Positions 24,814 through 35,084 are shown, numbered from the stretch's first letter. The stretch is DNA of 64,000 nt from Lachnospiraceae bacterium (GCA_017430085.1 JAFRNR010000033.1:1-64000), one strand, 5' to 3'. Notes: generated by a model from the sequence alone, not told the origin. A program made the numbers and translations.

Positions 24814-26073
24814 ATGTTTAAGAAGATGATGAAGAGAATGATCGCCGTGATCGCCCTGGTCCTGACCCTGATCCCCGCGCTCCCGACCAAAGCGGCCGGC
24901 CAGCCGAAATCCGACTACCGAGCCTGGGCCAACGATGATCCCCGCTGGTGCAATGTGGAACTCGGCAACTCCGGTCTGACGATCAATGACGCCGGCTGCG
25001 CCGTGATCGCCTTCGATAAGCTCCTGATCCAGGCGGGCATCAAGACCACTGCCTACACCCCCGACAAGCTGGTTGCCTGGATGAAATCGAACAACCAGTT
25101 CTGCACTACCGCCGGCTATCGCGCCCAGGTCAGAAGCTGGAGCAGCATGGCCACGATCTCTTCGGATCTGAGCTACGTGGGCAGCGCGGCCAGCCCCTCC
25201 GCCAGCAAGATCATGTCCTACGTCAACAGCGGTTACTACGTGATCCTGTGGGTCACTCTGAAGAACAACCAGGGTACCCACTTCGTCACGGTCGCCAATG
25301 CCTCCAGCAAGAGCAGCAATAAGCCGCTCATCTGGAACAGCACGAAAGGCGTCAGCGCCGCCGCCAACATCGACAAGGACCCCTACACCTGCTTTAAGTC
25401 CGTAGATGCCGCCCTGGTGTACAAGTGCACCAAGCAGACGACGCCGCCCGCCCCGTCCCCTGTCACGCTGAGCAACCAGATCCTGCCTTCCGGCACCCTG
25501 GCCAAGGGCAAGGCCTTCACCGTGAGCGGCAAACTGAGCTCCGGCAGCAACATCGCCAGCGTCGTGTTCACCGTCAAGAACTCCGCCGGCACCACGATGT
25601 TCACCGCCTCCGCGGCGCCGAACAGCAAGACCTACTCCCTCTACAGCCTGGACAGCAAGTGCACCTTCTCCAAACTGGCCGCCGGCAGCTACACCTGGAC
25701 TCTGACGGCGACGAACGCCACGGAATGCGACCGCTGGACCGGAAGCTTTGCGGTCAAGGCCTCCACCGTCAAGGTCACCGGCCTGACTTACCCGAAGGGA
25801 ACGCTGGCCAAGGGCAGCACCTTCTCCTGCAAGGGAAATGTGACTTCCACCTCCAAGATCACCAAGGTGACCATGTCCGTATACTCCACCGACGGCGTGA
25901 AGCAGTTTGAAGCCTCCGCCACGCCGAACGCCAAGTCCTACAACCTGCACAACCTGGACGCGAAGATGACCTTCCGCAAGCTGGGCGCCGGCAAGTACGT
26001 CTACCGCGTGACCATCGTGACCCAGGACGGCATTTCCACCAACCTCGTCTCCTCCTCCTTCACCGTAAAATAA
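24814..26073 (+). CDS. Secreted C39-like peptidase with two C-terminal repeats
   Basis: A 419-residue exported protein. The signal peptide (about residues 1-28, ending PTKAAG) precedes a papain-like domain of the C39_2 type: Cys62 in NDAGCAVIAFDKLL, His156 in GTHFVTVANA and Asn175 in IWNST. Two related beta-sandwich repeats follow (about 205-300 and 304-419), each with SGTLAKGKAF/KGTLAKGSTF and a conserved SKLAAGSYTWTLTAT-like end; such modules are found in Clostridial wall-associated hydrolases. It probably cleaves peptides outside the cell. The ATG at 24814 has GGAGGAAGAAG before it; the longer open frame upstream is not used. Confidence 0.8.
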   Translation: MFKKMMKRMIAVIALVLTLIPALPTKAAGQPKSDYRAWANDDPRWCNVELGNSGLTINDAGCAVIAFDKLLIQAGIKTTAYTPDKLVAWMKSNNQFCTTAGYRAQVRSWSSMATISSDLSYVGSAASPSASKIMSYVNSGYYVILWVTLKNNQGTHFVTVANASSKSSNKPLIWNSTKGVSAAANIDKDPYTCFKSVDAALVYKCTKQTTPPAPSPVTLSNQILPSGTLAKGKAFTVSGKLSSGSNIASVVFTVKNSAGTTMFTASAAPNSKTYSLYSLDSKCTFSKLAAGSYTWTLTATNATECDRWTGSFAVKASTVKVTGLTYPKGTLAKGSTFSCKGNVTSTSKITKVTMSVYSTDGVKQFEASATPNAKSYNLHNLDAKMTFRKLGAGKYVYRVTIVTQDGISTNLVSSSFTVK

Positions 26074-26140
26074 TGAGGGACGGCAGGGCTCCGGAAGGAG
26101 CGCCGGACCTCAGAAAACAGAAGCAGCACCCAATAAAAGA

Positions 26141-26172
26141 CCGGCCGGGAAATTCCCGGCCGGCCCCTTTTT
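26141..26172. terminator. Terminator between convergent genes
   Basis: CCGGCCGGGAA and TTCCCGGCCGG form a perfect 11-base stem, followed by CCCC and five T. It ends the C39-like gene and may act for the PHP-domain gene from the other side. Confidence 0.85.
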
Positions 26173-26198
26173 GTCTTCCGTTAAGGAAGGGCTGCGGC

Positions 26199-29100
26199 TC
26201 AGTGAGCGAAGTAGTTCTCAGCCGCCTGGTTGTAGAGGTACAGCGCCCGGGCCAGGTCTGCCGTCGCTTCGTTGCTGCTGCTGAAGATCGCATTGGCGTA
26301 GCTCAGCGCGGAGAACTGGAACTCGAACTTCGGGCTGGTCTTCGGGACTCTGACGATGAACATCTTGTCCAGATCCACACCGGCGATATCCGGGATGCTG
26401 ATGTAATACTTGCTGCCGCTCTTGACGACTTTGTAGGCTTTGCCGTTTTCGTCGCAGGCGGTGACCTTCTTGGAGAAGTAGATGCGCAGCTGCGTATCGC
26501 CTTCCAGGTTCAGGGAGAAGTTCTGGTAGCCGGCGGTCTGACCTTCCGGCACTATGCGGGTCAGCGCGGGATCGGGCTCCAGGGCCGCGGCTTCGTCCGC
26601 CAGGTAGTTCTCGGGGTTCGCGAAGTTCTCCAGGTTGAAGTCGAAGTAGTTCTGCGCGGCGCCGCCGAAGTGCAGGAGGGCCTTGGCCATCTGCAGGCTC
26701 TTCTCGTTCGTGCTGGAGGCGATGATCGTGTTGGCCCAGTCGACGACCTTGTAGTCGAACGAGGTGCCGACCGACTGGCCGGTGCTGACGCGGATCATCT
26801 CCAGCGCGTTGCCTTCCGCGTCAAAGACCGACAGGGTGACCGGGCAGGTCATCTCCTTCATGGCGATGTTGACGTAGGCCAGGCGGAACTGTCCGTTGGA
26901 CTCGTTGTAGCCGTGGTCGGCGTCGCGGATCAGTTCGGTCGTAACGGTCGTTTCCTTCTGGCCGTGGAAGACCAGGGTGGCCGTCGCGGCGCTTTCCGGC
27001 GCGGTGATGTAGAACTGGATGCCCAGCTTGCCTTCCAGCGACAGGGTCATGCCGTTGATCTGGACGGTCTCGGCGGGCGTTTCCGGCGTGCAGACGATGT
27101 CGGCGCGGTTGCGGATACGGATGCGCGGGAACGGGCCTTCCGGCGCGTTGAACGTGTCGTCGTAGGAGGCCAGGCCGGTGGCGCTGATGGCAACGCCCTC
27201 GGCGCAGTCGACCACTTCGTTTTCAGTGGTGATGTAGCCGTCGATGAACACGCGGGCCAGATCGCCGTTCTCATCCCTGACCATGATGGTCTGGATCAGG
27301 CCGTTGACGACTTCGAAGCTGTCCACGGTGCCTTCCACGGTGACCAGCAGGCCTTCCGCGCTGCGGTCGTTCAGTTCGGCCGCGGTGATGACGGTCGGCT
27401 CGATGGTGCCTTCGCCGATCACTTCGATGGTGTTCACCTGCAGTTCGGGCTCGCCCTGATAGAAGTCAGTGTAGCCTTCGATGTGGACCTTGTCGCCGAT
27501 CTTGTATTCGCCGGAGACAGGGAAGCAGCAGATGCCGGCGGTCTCGTCCTGCACGTAGATGCAGTCGAAGAACGCGGTGTCCTTGTCATAGCCGGAGGCG
27601 TTGGAGGTCACGATGCCTTCGATCGCGAACTCGAAGCCGGCCTCGGTCTGCGCGCGGACCTCGGCGATCGGGGAGACTTCCAGGGTCTCGCTCTCGCGGA
27701 CGGTCAGCTCCAGATCCTTGGTGTAGGTCAGCTGCAGGGTGCCCACCTGGACGACGGCCGTGACCGTAACGGTCTGGATCTTGGCCGTGTCGGGCGTGTA
27801 GGTGAAGGGCACTTCCAGCGTGCCGTTCGCGGCGATGGTGTAACCGGTGGTGTCCGTGCCGGCGACGATGCTGCCGTCCACGGTGTAGACCAGGGAGGTC
27901 ACGGTGACCGCTTCCGCTTCATTGTTGAACAGGCTGGTGGTCAGGACGACGGGCTCGTTCACGAGCGTCGGGTTCTGGGCGGCCGTGAAGTCCGTGATGC
28001 CCACGGAGATGCTCTTGCCGACCCAGACGGGGGCGGTGACGGCCAGATCGCCGTCATCCTGCGTGACGCGGATGAAGTAGTAACTGTACTCGGGCGTCAG
28101 CTCCAGGCTCAGGTAGCCGCCGGCCAGCTCTTCGGCGTCGGACCAGGTGTGGACCACGGTAGCGGAGTTGGCGACCAGTTCGACCTTGGAGATCTTGTCC
28201 GTGGCGTTGGGATCGAAGAAGGTGACTTCGATGTTCAGCGTCTCGGGCGCTTCGCCGTCCGCGAAGATCGTGCCCATGGGCTCGCCGTTCACGGTGTAGG
28301 ACAGGGTCAGGTTCTTGTCTTCGGTAGCGTACAGGCGCAGGGCGCGGATCGCGTCGTAGATGCCCTGTTCGCTGAAGTCGTTGGTCAGGATGACGTCGCG
28401 GGCGTCGTTGGCGTTGCCCCAGCGGCCCTTGTGGTTATCCTGGTTGTTGGTGGGAGCCAGGTGCCAGCCCTTGTCCAGGGCCAGGGTGTACTGCTCGTAG
28501 CTCGGATAGTAGCCGCCGGCGCCGATCTGGCCTTCGCCGTTGCCGACTTCGACCAGGAAGAAGTGCGCGTCGGTCTCCTCATCCCAGTAGCTGAAATCGG
28601 TGAAGTTGCCGAAGGTCGTGCCGGGGTGGTTGAACTGGTTCAGCGATTCGCCCTTGTTGACGGTCTCGTAGTAGAGCTTCATGCCGGCGTCGCCTGTCTT
28701 ATTGTTCAGGGCGGCATTGTTGCGGGACACCAGGCCGTCGCTGTCGAAGGTGTTGATGTGGCCGGGGCCGCCGGACCAGGTCATTTCGAAGCCGCCCAGC
28801 GCGATAAGTTCATCGTTGGCGTGCGCGGTGTTGAAGTTCGCGATGGTCCCCTTGTACTCGTTCCACAGCGCCAGGCTGGCGGGCGTCATGAGGGTCTTGT
28901 CGTTCAGGGCGTCCGCGGGGTTCGCCGCGCTGGTGGTGTCGAAGTAGTTGGAGTGGTCCGTGAAGGCCACGAACTGGATGTTCGCTTCCACGGGCATGGA
29001 GGCGATGTACTCCAGCGCGGTCTCCAGGGAGCCGGAGCCGTCGGAGTAGGTGGTGTGGGAGTGCAGCTGGCCGAAGTAGAGCTGGTAATCGGAGCTGCCC

Positions 29101-32100
29101 ACGGTGAAGCTCCAGGCGACGCCGGCGGTCTTGCCGTCCGCGCGGGTCACGTTGACGGTCACGGTGGCGCGGCCCAGGGCCAGGTCTTCTTCAGGGACAT
29201 AGACCAGCATCTTCTGTTCCGCGTCATAGACGGCGGGAACGGCTGCGGCTTCGCCTTCGCCCTGCTGCAGGGTCATCGTGAAGACGGGGGCGTCGCCCAC
29301 GTTGCCGACGCGGAGCGCGATCACGGGCTGCAGGTCTTCCCCGGTCTGGGAGTTCGGGGACGGCATCATTTCTTCGAAGAACGGCTCGTCGACGATCATT
29401 ACGATCTTCTGGCCGGCGTAGGTGATGCCGTAGCTGTTGGTCGCGGTCACGTCGATCGTGAAGGAATTCACGTCGGGATCCAGATCGATCGCCTCGGCCG
29501 CAAGCATGAAGCTGTAGGCCTTGCCGTCGGAGGACACTTCGTACACGATGATGTCGCGGACCGTGTCGCCAACAGTGTAGGTGATGGTGATGTTGGAGAC
29601 CGTTTCGGCCAGGTCGTCCAGCGTGAAGGCGACACGGAAATTCTGCTCCTTGTAGCGGAAATCCTCGCAGTCGAAGATCACGGACGGATCCTGCACGATG
29701 TCGTCATAGATCTGCGTGCCTTCCACCGGCTTATAGAAATTGAACAGGTAGATGGCCAGGTCGTTCTTCGGGCTGTAGGTCCAGCCGGAGAAGACGCTCG
29801 AGAAGTACTCGATGCAGACAGGGGTGCCGCCGTAACTGGCGTCCTTGTTGTAAATGATGTAGCCGCCTTCCTTCGGGGTCAGGAACCACTTCGCGTTTTC
29901 GGGGATCTTGCCGTCTTCCAGCGGATCGACCAGGAACAGTTCCTCGTCGTTGTTGGTGGCCAGATACTTGCCGTTCACTTCGAAGCCGTAGTAGCGGCCC
30001 ATGTTGTTGTTGTAGTTGTTGACGCGGAACGCGTAGGCGCCGTTGCCGGGAACGGCCTGGCCGCCGATGATTTCGGTCGGGATCGCGGTCAGCGAGTAGG
30101 TCGCTTCCTTCATCAGGCCCAGGGAGGATTCCGCGGCCTGGTTGTAGATCACGATCTGGTCGCCGTGGTTCAGGACGTGGTCCCATTCGCCGTCGTCAAA
30201 GCCTTCGACCGCCTGCGTGGGATCCACCAGGTAGAACTGCAGGGCGAAATCCGTGCTGGTCAGCTGGTTCGCGAACGGGGCGTAGCCGGAGAAGACTTCC
30301 GTGCCGTTGCGCAGATAGGCCTCGATGTAGACGTCGCGGAGGTTCGGGGATTCCTCGGAGCCGCGGTTGATCTGCAGCGTGCTGCTCTTGATGCGCCAGG
30401 TGTGGTCCTCATTGCTGAACACGGAGAGGTTCCAGCCGTGGACGGTCTCGTCGTTGTATTCCGGGTTCACGGTCAGTTCCGCATAGGTGCCGCTCGGCCA
30501 GACGGAGATCACGCACTCGTCGGTGCCGTCGCCGTCATAGTCCGCGCTGAAGCTGTAGACGCTGCCGTCCACGTGCACGGTCCAGATGAGGTCTTTGGTG
30601 AAGTTCACGGGTGCGCCGTCCTGCAGGGAGGCGGCCTGCGCCTTCAGGTACCAGTCGCCGTTCGGCTTGGAGCTGACGGCGGTGCCGTGGGTCGGGCTGT
30701 AGATCAGGACTTTCGCGCCTTCGGTCATCTGGGACAGGGAGGTGACCAGGCTGCCTTCCTCGCCGCCGCCGGAAGGGGTCTCGGGATCGGCGCCCTTCTT
30801 ATAGAAGGTGATGCCGAACGCGCCCTTTTCCAGCGCCGTGGGCTGCTGGCCGTACAGGGTGAAGCCGTTGTAGTACTCCAGGTAATAATAGCCGGTGGTC
30901 TGATAGGCCATATCGGCCAGGTACAGGTAGTAGTTGAAGTCTTCGCTGTCCGGGCCGGTCAGGGACCAGGCGGAGGAGGTCGCGCCGGTCAGGACCAGGT
31001 TGCGGTAGTTGCCGCTCACCACGCCGCCGAGGGTGTTGCCGCCCTGGGTGAAAGTGACGGTGCCGTCGGAATTCTTGGTGACGGTCCAGACCACCGCGGT
31101 GTTGTCCGTGGTGATGACGCCTTCCACAGGAGTCAGGGCCACGCCCGCGACCTTGTAGCCGCTCATGGTGTTGCCCAGGCCCACGCCGTTCGAAGCGTTG
31201 TACAGGATGACCTGATCGCCGGTCTCCAGCGTGCTGGCCAGACCGAATGTGTCGCCCTGAGGAGTCGGAGGTTCCGGCACTTCGGCGGGGACGATGTACA
31301 TCTGCTGCGCAAAGAGGGCTTCATCGTTGATGGAGGAGTAGGTGCTCCAATCGCCCATGCTGTCGTACCATTCCAGGTAGCGGCCGCGCACGGTGTTCTG
31401 GAAGTAGAAGCAGTTCTCGGTGTTGGCGGCGGTCACGGTCCACTTATCGTTCACCGCGCCCATGGAGGTGCTGGAGTAGCTGTCCTGCATGCCGAGCTTG
31501 TTGCCGGAAGCGTCCGCGAAGCTGTAGGTGCCGTCGTCATTGACGATGACGGTGAACATTTCGGTGGCGCCGTAGCCGGCCAGGAGGCCGTCCGTGATGG
31601 TGATGTCGACGCCGGCCATGTAGTTGCCGGTCATCGTCTGGCTCAGGGCCTTCATCTTGGCAGGGTTGAAGATCACGACGGTCGCGCCGTCGGTCAGCTG
31701 CGCCAGATCCGTGACCAGCGCCTGCTGCACGTCGGCCTTCACGGTGATCTCGGTGGCCAGCGTGTTGCGGAGCTGCAGGGTGCTGTTGTTGATGCCGACG
31801 GCCGCGGTGATGTCCACGGTGTCGCCGACCTTCACATCCCACTCGCCGTCGGTCTTGCCGACCACGGCCTTATAGAGCTGGATGGTGGCGTTGTCCGCAT
31901 CCTTGAAGGTGATGTTCGGGTTGGCATAGCCGCCGTTGTTGTCATACACTTCGGTGACTTCCAGGCCGGTCAGCTTGACGTAGGTGCAGACGTCAGCCGT
32001 GGTCAGGGCGCCGATGGTCGCGGTCTTCGCGGTCAGCGTCAGGCCGGAGGATTTCTGATAGGTGGCGCCGGAAAGCTCGGGCAGGCCGCGGTAAACGGCG

Positions 32101-33587
32101 CTGGTGCCGGTGCCGATCAGGGTATCGCCCAGGGCGATGTCGCTCGGGGCCGCGCTGAAGTACAGGTCGATGCCGCCGGTCTCATCCTGGATATAAATGT
32201 TCTTGCCGTCGACCAGTGTGACCACGCCCTTGACGGTGAACGTCGCGCCGTTCGCGCCGGCCAGGGCGGTGGAGATCGGGACGGTCTCGGGTTCGGGGAT
32301 CAGGATCGTGTACGCGAAGGTCGCCACGGCGCTTTCCACGCCGTCCTTCACGGCCTTGACCTGCAGGGTCACGGCTTCGTTCACGGTGTAGGTATTGCCC
32401 TCGGTCCAGGTCGCGCCGTCATCCGTGCTGTAGGAGATGACCGCGCCTTCGGTCGCGCAGGAGAAGGTAACGACCGTGCCGGCTTCCACTTCGCCGGGCT
32501 CGGGAGAGGCGGTGGGGGTGGCGACGGTGACAGGAGTCTCGCCGCTGCCGGCTACGCCGTAGAAGTCGAATTTATACGCGGAGGGGTTGCTGGTCATGCC
32601 GCCTACGCCGTAGGTGGTGAAGCCATTGTAGTACTCCAGGGCCTGCTGCGTGTTGTTGTACTGGGCGTTGACGCTCAGGATGTGCCAGGTCCCGTCGGTC
32701 TGCTGCTCCAGGGTCCACTTGCTGTAGTCGGACTCGGCGGTCGCAAAGCTCAGGCCGTTGCCGGTGGCCGGGCAGGTCAGGTATTTGCCGTCCAGTTCGA
32801 AGGTGTACACGCCGTCCGTTACGTGAGTGGTCATGTAGGCCATAGAATCGGTCTTGCCCAGCTTGCCGTCGGTAACGGTGCCCGCCAGGCCCGCCAGTTT
32901 GGCGCCGCTGGCGTTGGCCGTCAGCGCGAGGCCGTCCGCGGGATAGTAGATCACGACCTGGCCGCCCTCACCGGGTTCGGTGGTGAGCTTGTCGACCGGG
33001 GTGGTCTCTTCCGGAGTGCCGGCGGATTCCACTTCCCAGAACTTCAGGGTCTGTCCGGTGATGTTGCTGTTGATCGAGGTGTAGCAGCGCCAGTCCTGGT
33101 TGTTGTACACGCCCAGATAGCGCGTGGCGCCGTTGCTGTCGGAAGCAGTCAGGTAATTGCTGGTGATGGACCAGACATAGCCGACGTTCGGCTTGTTGTT
33201 GACGCGTACGCCGTTGTTCGAAGCGGTCACGTACAGGTACTTGCCGCCGGCGTTTGTGATGGTGTAGCCGTCGTCTACGGCTGTGATGGTCCAGCCGAAA
33301 TCAGCTTCTACGCCGTTCAGGGTCAGCTTGCCGTCAGTGCCGACCGTGCCGGTGGGGGCAGCGGGGCCGCTGCTGGTAGCCGCAGCCGTCGGAAGCGCCC
33401 AGGTGGTGCTCCCTTTGGTCATCGTGATGGCGATGGACTTCTCCGAGGCCGCCGCGGCCGCGATGTCCGTCACCTCAGTCCAGACGGAACCGTTCTCTTC
33501 CGCGCTGACCTTGCCCGCCGGAAGCAGGCAGAAGATCATGGCGAAAACCAGAACGGCCGACAGGACTTTCCTGAAGACTTGTTTCAT
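26199..33587 (-). CDS. Giant secreted multidomain protein with PHP (CehA/McbA-like) phosphoesterase
   Basis: A 2462-residue exported protein (signal peptide to about residue 30). From the N-terminus: related lectin-like units marked by GDQVILYN/GATVVIFN/GAKVLIYS/GDQIVIYN; a chitobiase-type C-terminal module near 370 (PTASPEPGEVEAGTVV); an OB-fold near 440-560 (FTVKGVVTLVDGKNIYIQDE); more lectin-like units; and at about 1503-1790 a PHP metallophosphoesterase domain with FGQLHSHTTYSDGSG, FTDHSN, FNHPG and NNQDNH. A CARDB-like domain (about 1866-1950) and OB-folds (about 1970-2170) follow. It is probably an extracellular nucleotide, nucleic-acid or phosphodiester hydrolase. The ATG at 33587 has GGGAGGA before it. 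Confidence 0.85.
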   Translation of the reverse strand: MKQVFRKVLSAVLVFAMIFCLLPAGKVSAEENGSVWTEVTDIAAAAASEKSIAITMTKGSTTWALPTAAATSSGPAAPTGTVGTDGKLTLNGVEADFGWTITAVDDGYTITNAGGKYLYVTASNNGVRVNNKPNVGYVWSITSNYLTASDSNGATRYLGVYNNQDWRCYTSINSNITGQTLKFWEVESAGTPEETTPVDKLTTEPGEGGQVVIYYPADGLALTANASGAKLAGLAGTVTDGKLGKTDSMAYMTTHVTDGVYTFELDGKYLTCPATGNGLSFATAESDYSKWTLEQQTDGTWHILSVNAQYNNTQQALEYYNGFTTYGVGGMTSNPSAYKFDFYGVAGSGETPVTVATPTASPEPGEVEAGTVVTFSCATEGAVISYSTDDGATWTEGNTYTVNEAVTLQVKAVKDGVESAVATFAYTILIPEPETVPISTALAGANGATFTVKGVVTLVDGKNIYIQDETGGIDLYFSAAPSDIALGDTLIGTGTSAVYRGLPELSGATYQKSSGLTLTAKTATIGALTTADVCTYVKLTGLEVTEVYDNNGGYANPNITFKDADNATIQLYKAVVGKTDGEWDVKVGDTVDITAAVGINNSTLQLRNTLATEITVKADVQQALVTDLAQLTDGATVVIFNPAKMKALSQTMTGNYMAGVDITITDGLLAGYGATEMFTVIVNDDGTYSFADASGNKLGMQDSYSSTSMGAVNDKWTVTAANTENCFYFQNTVRGRYLEWYDSMGDWSTYSSINDEALFAQQMYIVPAEVPEPPTPQGDTFGLASTLETGDQVILYNASNGVGLGNTMSGYKVAGVALTPVEGVITTDNTAVVWTVTKNSDGTVTFTQGGNTLGGVVSGNYRNLVLTGATSSAWSLTGPDSEDFNYYLYLADMAYQTTGYYYLEYYNGFTLYGQQPTALEKGAFGITFYKKGADPETPSGGGEEGSLVTSLSQMTEGAKVLIYSPTHGTAVSSKPNGDWYLKAQAASLQDGAPVNFTKDLIWTVHVDGSVYSFSADYDGDGTDECVISVWPSGTYAELTVNPEYNDETVHGWNLSVFSNEDHTWRIKSSTLQINRGSEESPNLRDVYIEAYLRNGTEVFSGYAPFANQLTSTDFALQFYLVDPTQAVEGFDDGEWDHVLNHGDQIVIYNQAAESSLGLMKEATYSLTAIPTEIIGGQAVPGNGAYAFRVNNYNNNMGRYYGFEVNGKYLATNNDEELFLVDPLEDGKIPENAKWFLTPKEGGYIIYNKDASYGGTPVCIEYFSSVFSGWTYSPKNDLAIYLFNFYKPVEGTQIYDDIVQDPSVIFDCEDFRYKEQNFRVAFTLDDLAETVSNITITYTVGDTVRDIIVYEVSSDGKAYSFMLAAEAIDLDPDVNSFTIDVTATNSYGITYAGQKIVMIVDEPFFEEMMPSPNSQTGEDLQPVIALRVGNVGDAPVFTMTLQQGEGEAAAVPAVYDAEQKMLVYVPEEDLALGRATVTVNVTRADGKTAGVAWSFTVGSSDYQLYFGQLHSHTTYSDGSGSLETALEYIASMPVEANIQFVAFTDHSNYFDTTSAANPADALNDKTLMTPASLALWNEYKGTIANFNTAHANDELIALGGFEMTWSGGPGHINTFDSDGLVSRNNAALNNKTGDAGMKLYYETVNKGESLNQFNHPGTTFGNFTDFSYWDEETDAHFFLVEVGNGEGQIGAGGYYPSYEQYTLALDKGWHLAPTNNQDNHKGRWGNANDARDVILTNDFSEQGIYDAIRALRLYATEDKNLTLSYTVNGEPMGTIFADGEAPETLNIEVTFFDPNATDKISKVELVANSATVVHTWSDAEELAGGYLSLELTPEYSYYFIRVTQDDGDLAVTAPVWVGKSISVGITDFTAAQNPTLVNEPVVLTTSLFNNEAEAVTVTSLVYTVDGSIVAGTDTTGYTIAANGTLEVPFTYTPDTAKIQTVTVTAVVQVGTLQLTYTKDLELTVRESETLEVSPIAEVRAQTEAGFEFAIEGIVTSNASGYDKDTAFFDCIYVQDETAGICCFPVSGEYKIGDKVHIEGYTDFYQGEPELQVNTIEVIGEGTIEPTVITAAELNDRSAEGLLVTVEGTVDSFEVVNGLIQTIMVRDENGDLARVFIDGYITTENEVVDCAEGVAISATGLASYDDTFNAPEGPFPRIRIRNRADIVCTPETPAETVQINGMTLSLEGKLGIQFYITAPESAATATLVFHGQKETTVTTELIRDADHGYNESNGQFRLAYVNIAMKEMTCPVTLSVFDAEGNALEMIRVSTGQSVGTSFDYKVVDWANTIIASSTNEKSLQMAKALLHFGGAAQNYFDFNLENFANPENYLADEAAALEPDPALTRIVPEGQTAGYQNFSLNLEGDTQLRIYFSKKVTACDENGKAYKVVKSGSKYYISIPDIAGVDLDKMFIVRVPKTSPKFEFQFSALSYANAIFSSSNEATADLARALYLYNQAAENYFAH

Positions 33588-33845
33588 GTTTTTCCTCCCG
33601 TTTTTCTTATTCGCGCTTTGCGCGCAGTCCACAAAAACTCATTCTACAGTATAGCAGAAAACGCCCCGGAAACGGAAGTTTTTCACCTAATGATAATGAA
33701 GTATTTTAAGCGATTTCCTTTACATCTTCGTTTGTGCCTGTCACATTTTCGGACGGCCGATGTGCGGCCGGGGGCCGCCCTTGACTTCCCCCTCAAATCT
33801 TGTTATTCTTGCCTTATCATCCCACACGAATCGAGGCTCAAACCC

Positions 33846-35012
33846 ATGAAATCCGGCCGCCTGGCGGACTGGCTCCGCCGTGAAAAATTCTCCCTCCTCC
33901 TGCTCGTCCTTGCGGCCGCTCTTTTTGTCGTCATCCGCCTCACCGTCCTCGCCCCGGATCGCTCCGAAACTGCGCAGGCGGAGGATTACGTCGAATATGA
34001 AAAAGCCCGCGTCGTGGAGATCCTCACGGACACCACCGCGCCGGACGACGTCGCCGAAGGCATGTACCGCGGCGAGCAGATGCTGACCGCGGAGGTCCTC
34101 AGCGGCCAGTACAAGGGCAAGACCCTGCTGGCCTACAACTACGCCGGCCCGCTCTACGGCGTGCCGCTCCAGAAGGGCGACGGCGTCGTCCTCACCATCT
34201 CCACCTACTCCTCCGGCGACGTGCGCGCCACCGTGTTCGAATACAACCGCATCCCGGCCCTGCTGATCGCCGTAGGCCTGTTTTTCCTGGTCACGCTCCT
34301 GGTGGGCGGCAAACGCGGCGCCAAATCGCTGGTGGGCCTGGTCTTCACGGTCCTGTGCCTCTTCCTGCTGCTGATCCCGCTGCTCCTCAAAGGCGCGCCG
34401 ACCCTGCCCACGGTCTTCCTCACCTGCGCGTTCATCGCGCTGTTCAGCTTCACGGTTCTGGGCGGCCTGCACCGCAAGAGCGTGTGCGCCATACTGGGCA
34501 CGCTGGCGGGCACGGCGTTCGCCATGGGCTTCGGCCTGCTGGCCCAGGCGCTGGCCCGCATCAACGGCTACCGCACCGCGGAGGTGGAGCCGCTCCTGCA
34601 GCTCCGCCAGACCGGCGTCCCCATCGGCCTCTCCGGCCTCCTGGTGGGCGGCATCATCATCAGCGCCCTCGGCGCCGTCATGGACGTCGCCATGAGCATC
34701 TCCTCCGCCCTGGAGGAAGTCCACGCCGCGAACCCCTCCCTCACCCGCCGCGACCTCTTCCGCTCCGGCATGAACATCGGCCGCGACATGGTCGGCACCA
34801 TGACCAACACCCTGATCCTCGCCTTCCTGGGCAGCGGCTTCACGCTGATCATCTACCTGTTCTCGCTGGGGCTGGGCAAATACCAGCTGCTGAGCTCCGC
34901 GTACGCGGCGGTGGAGGTGATCAGCGGGATCGCGAGCAGTGTCGGGATGATTCTGGCGATACCGCTGACGGCGATGATTTCGTCGGTGATGATCGGAAAA
35001 TCGAGCGAATAA
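33846..35012 (+). CDS. YibE/F family membrane protein
   Basis: A 388-residue YibE/F-like protein. One N-terminal helix (LLLLVLAAALFVVIRLTVLA) precedes an extracytoplasmic beta domain (residues about 45-130), then about seven membrane helices with LGGLHRKS, the conserved GAVMDVAMSISSALEE and NPSLTRRDLFRSGMNIGRDMVGTMTNTLILAFLG. The function is unproven; some members are linked to export. The open frame extends thousands of bases upstream antisense to the PHP gene, but the protein's natural N-terminus is at the ATG at 33846, with GAGG before it. Two GC-rich hairpins follow. Confidence 0.88.
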   Translation: MKSGRLADWLRREKFSLLLLVLAAALFVVIRLTVLAPDRSETAQAEDYVEYEKARVVEILTDTTAPDDVAEGMYRGEQMLTAEVLSGQYKGKTLLAYNYAGPLYGVPLQKGDGVVLTISTYSSGDVRATVFEYNRIPALLIAVGLFFLVTLLVGGKRGAKSLVGLVFTVLCLFLLLIPLLLKGAPTLPTVFLTCAFIALFSFTVLGGLHRKSVCAILGTLAGTAFAMGFGLLAQALARINGYRTAEVEPLLQLRQTGVPIGLSGLLVGGIIISALGAVMDVAMSISSALEEVHAANPSLTRRDLFRSGMNIGRDMVGTMTNTLILAFLGSGFTLIIYLFSLGLGKYQLLSSAYAAVEVISGIASSVGMILAIPLTAMISSVMIGKSSE

Positions 35013-35017
35013 AATAG

Positions 35018-35080
35018 GGGCCGATGTGGTGTCGGCCCGATCGTTATAACGTAGGGGCGGCCATCGGCCGCCCGTTTTTA
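35018..35080. repeat. Two GC-rich palindromes, second a dispersed-repeat type
   Basis: GGGCCGA-7 bases-TCGGCCC (35018-35038) and GGGCGGCC-atc-GGCCGCCC (35055-35073) followed by five T. The second palindrome also occurs at 38369-38387 with an inverted centre. They probably end the yibE/F transcript and belong to a dispersed palindromic repeat family. Confidence 0.6.
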
Positions 35081-35084
35081 TGTG

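Noticed and set aside
26073-35012. 2979-codon plus-strand frame as a single giant protein
   Set aside because: Most of it is antisense to the well-supported PHP-domain gene and has the Gly/Val/Asp/Arg-rich composition of a shadow frame. Only the last 388 codons (from 33846) are a recognisable protein.
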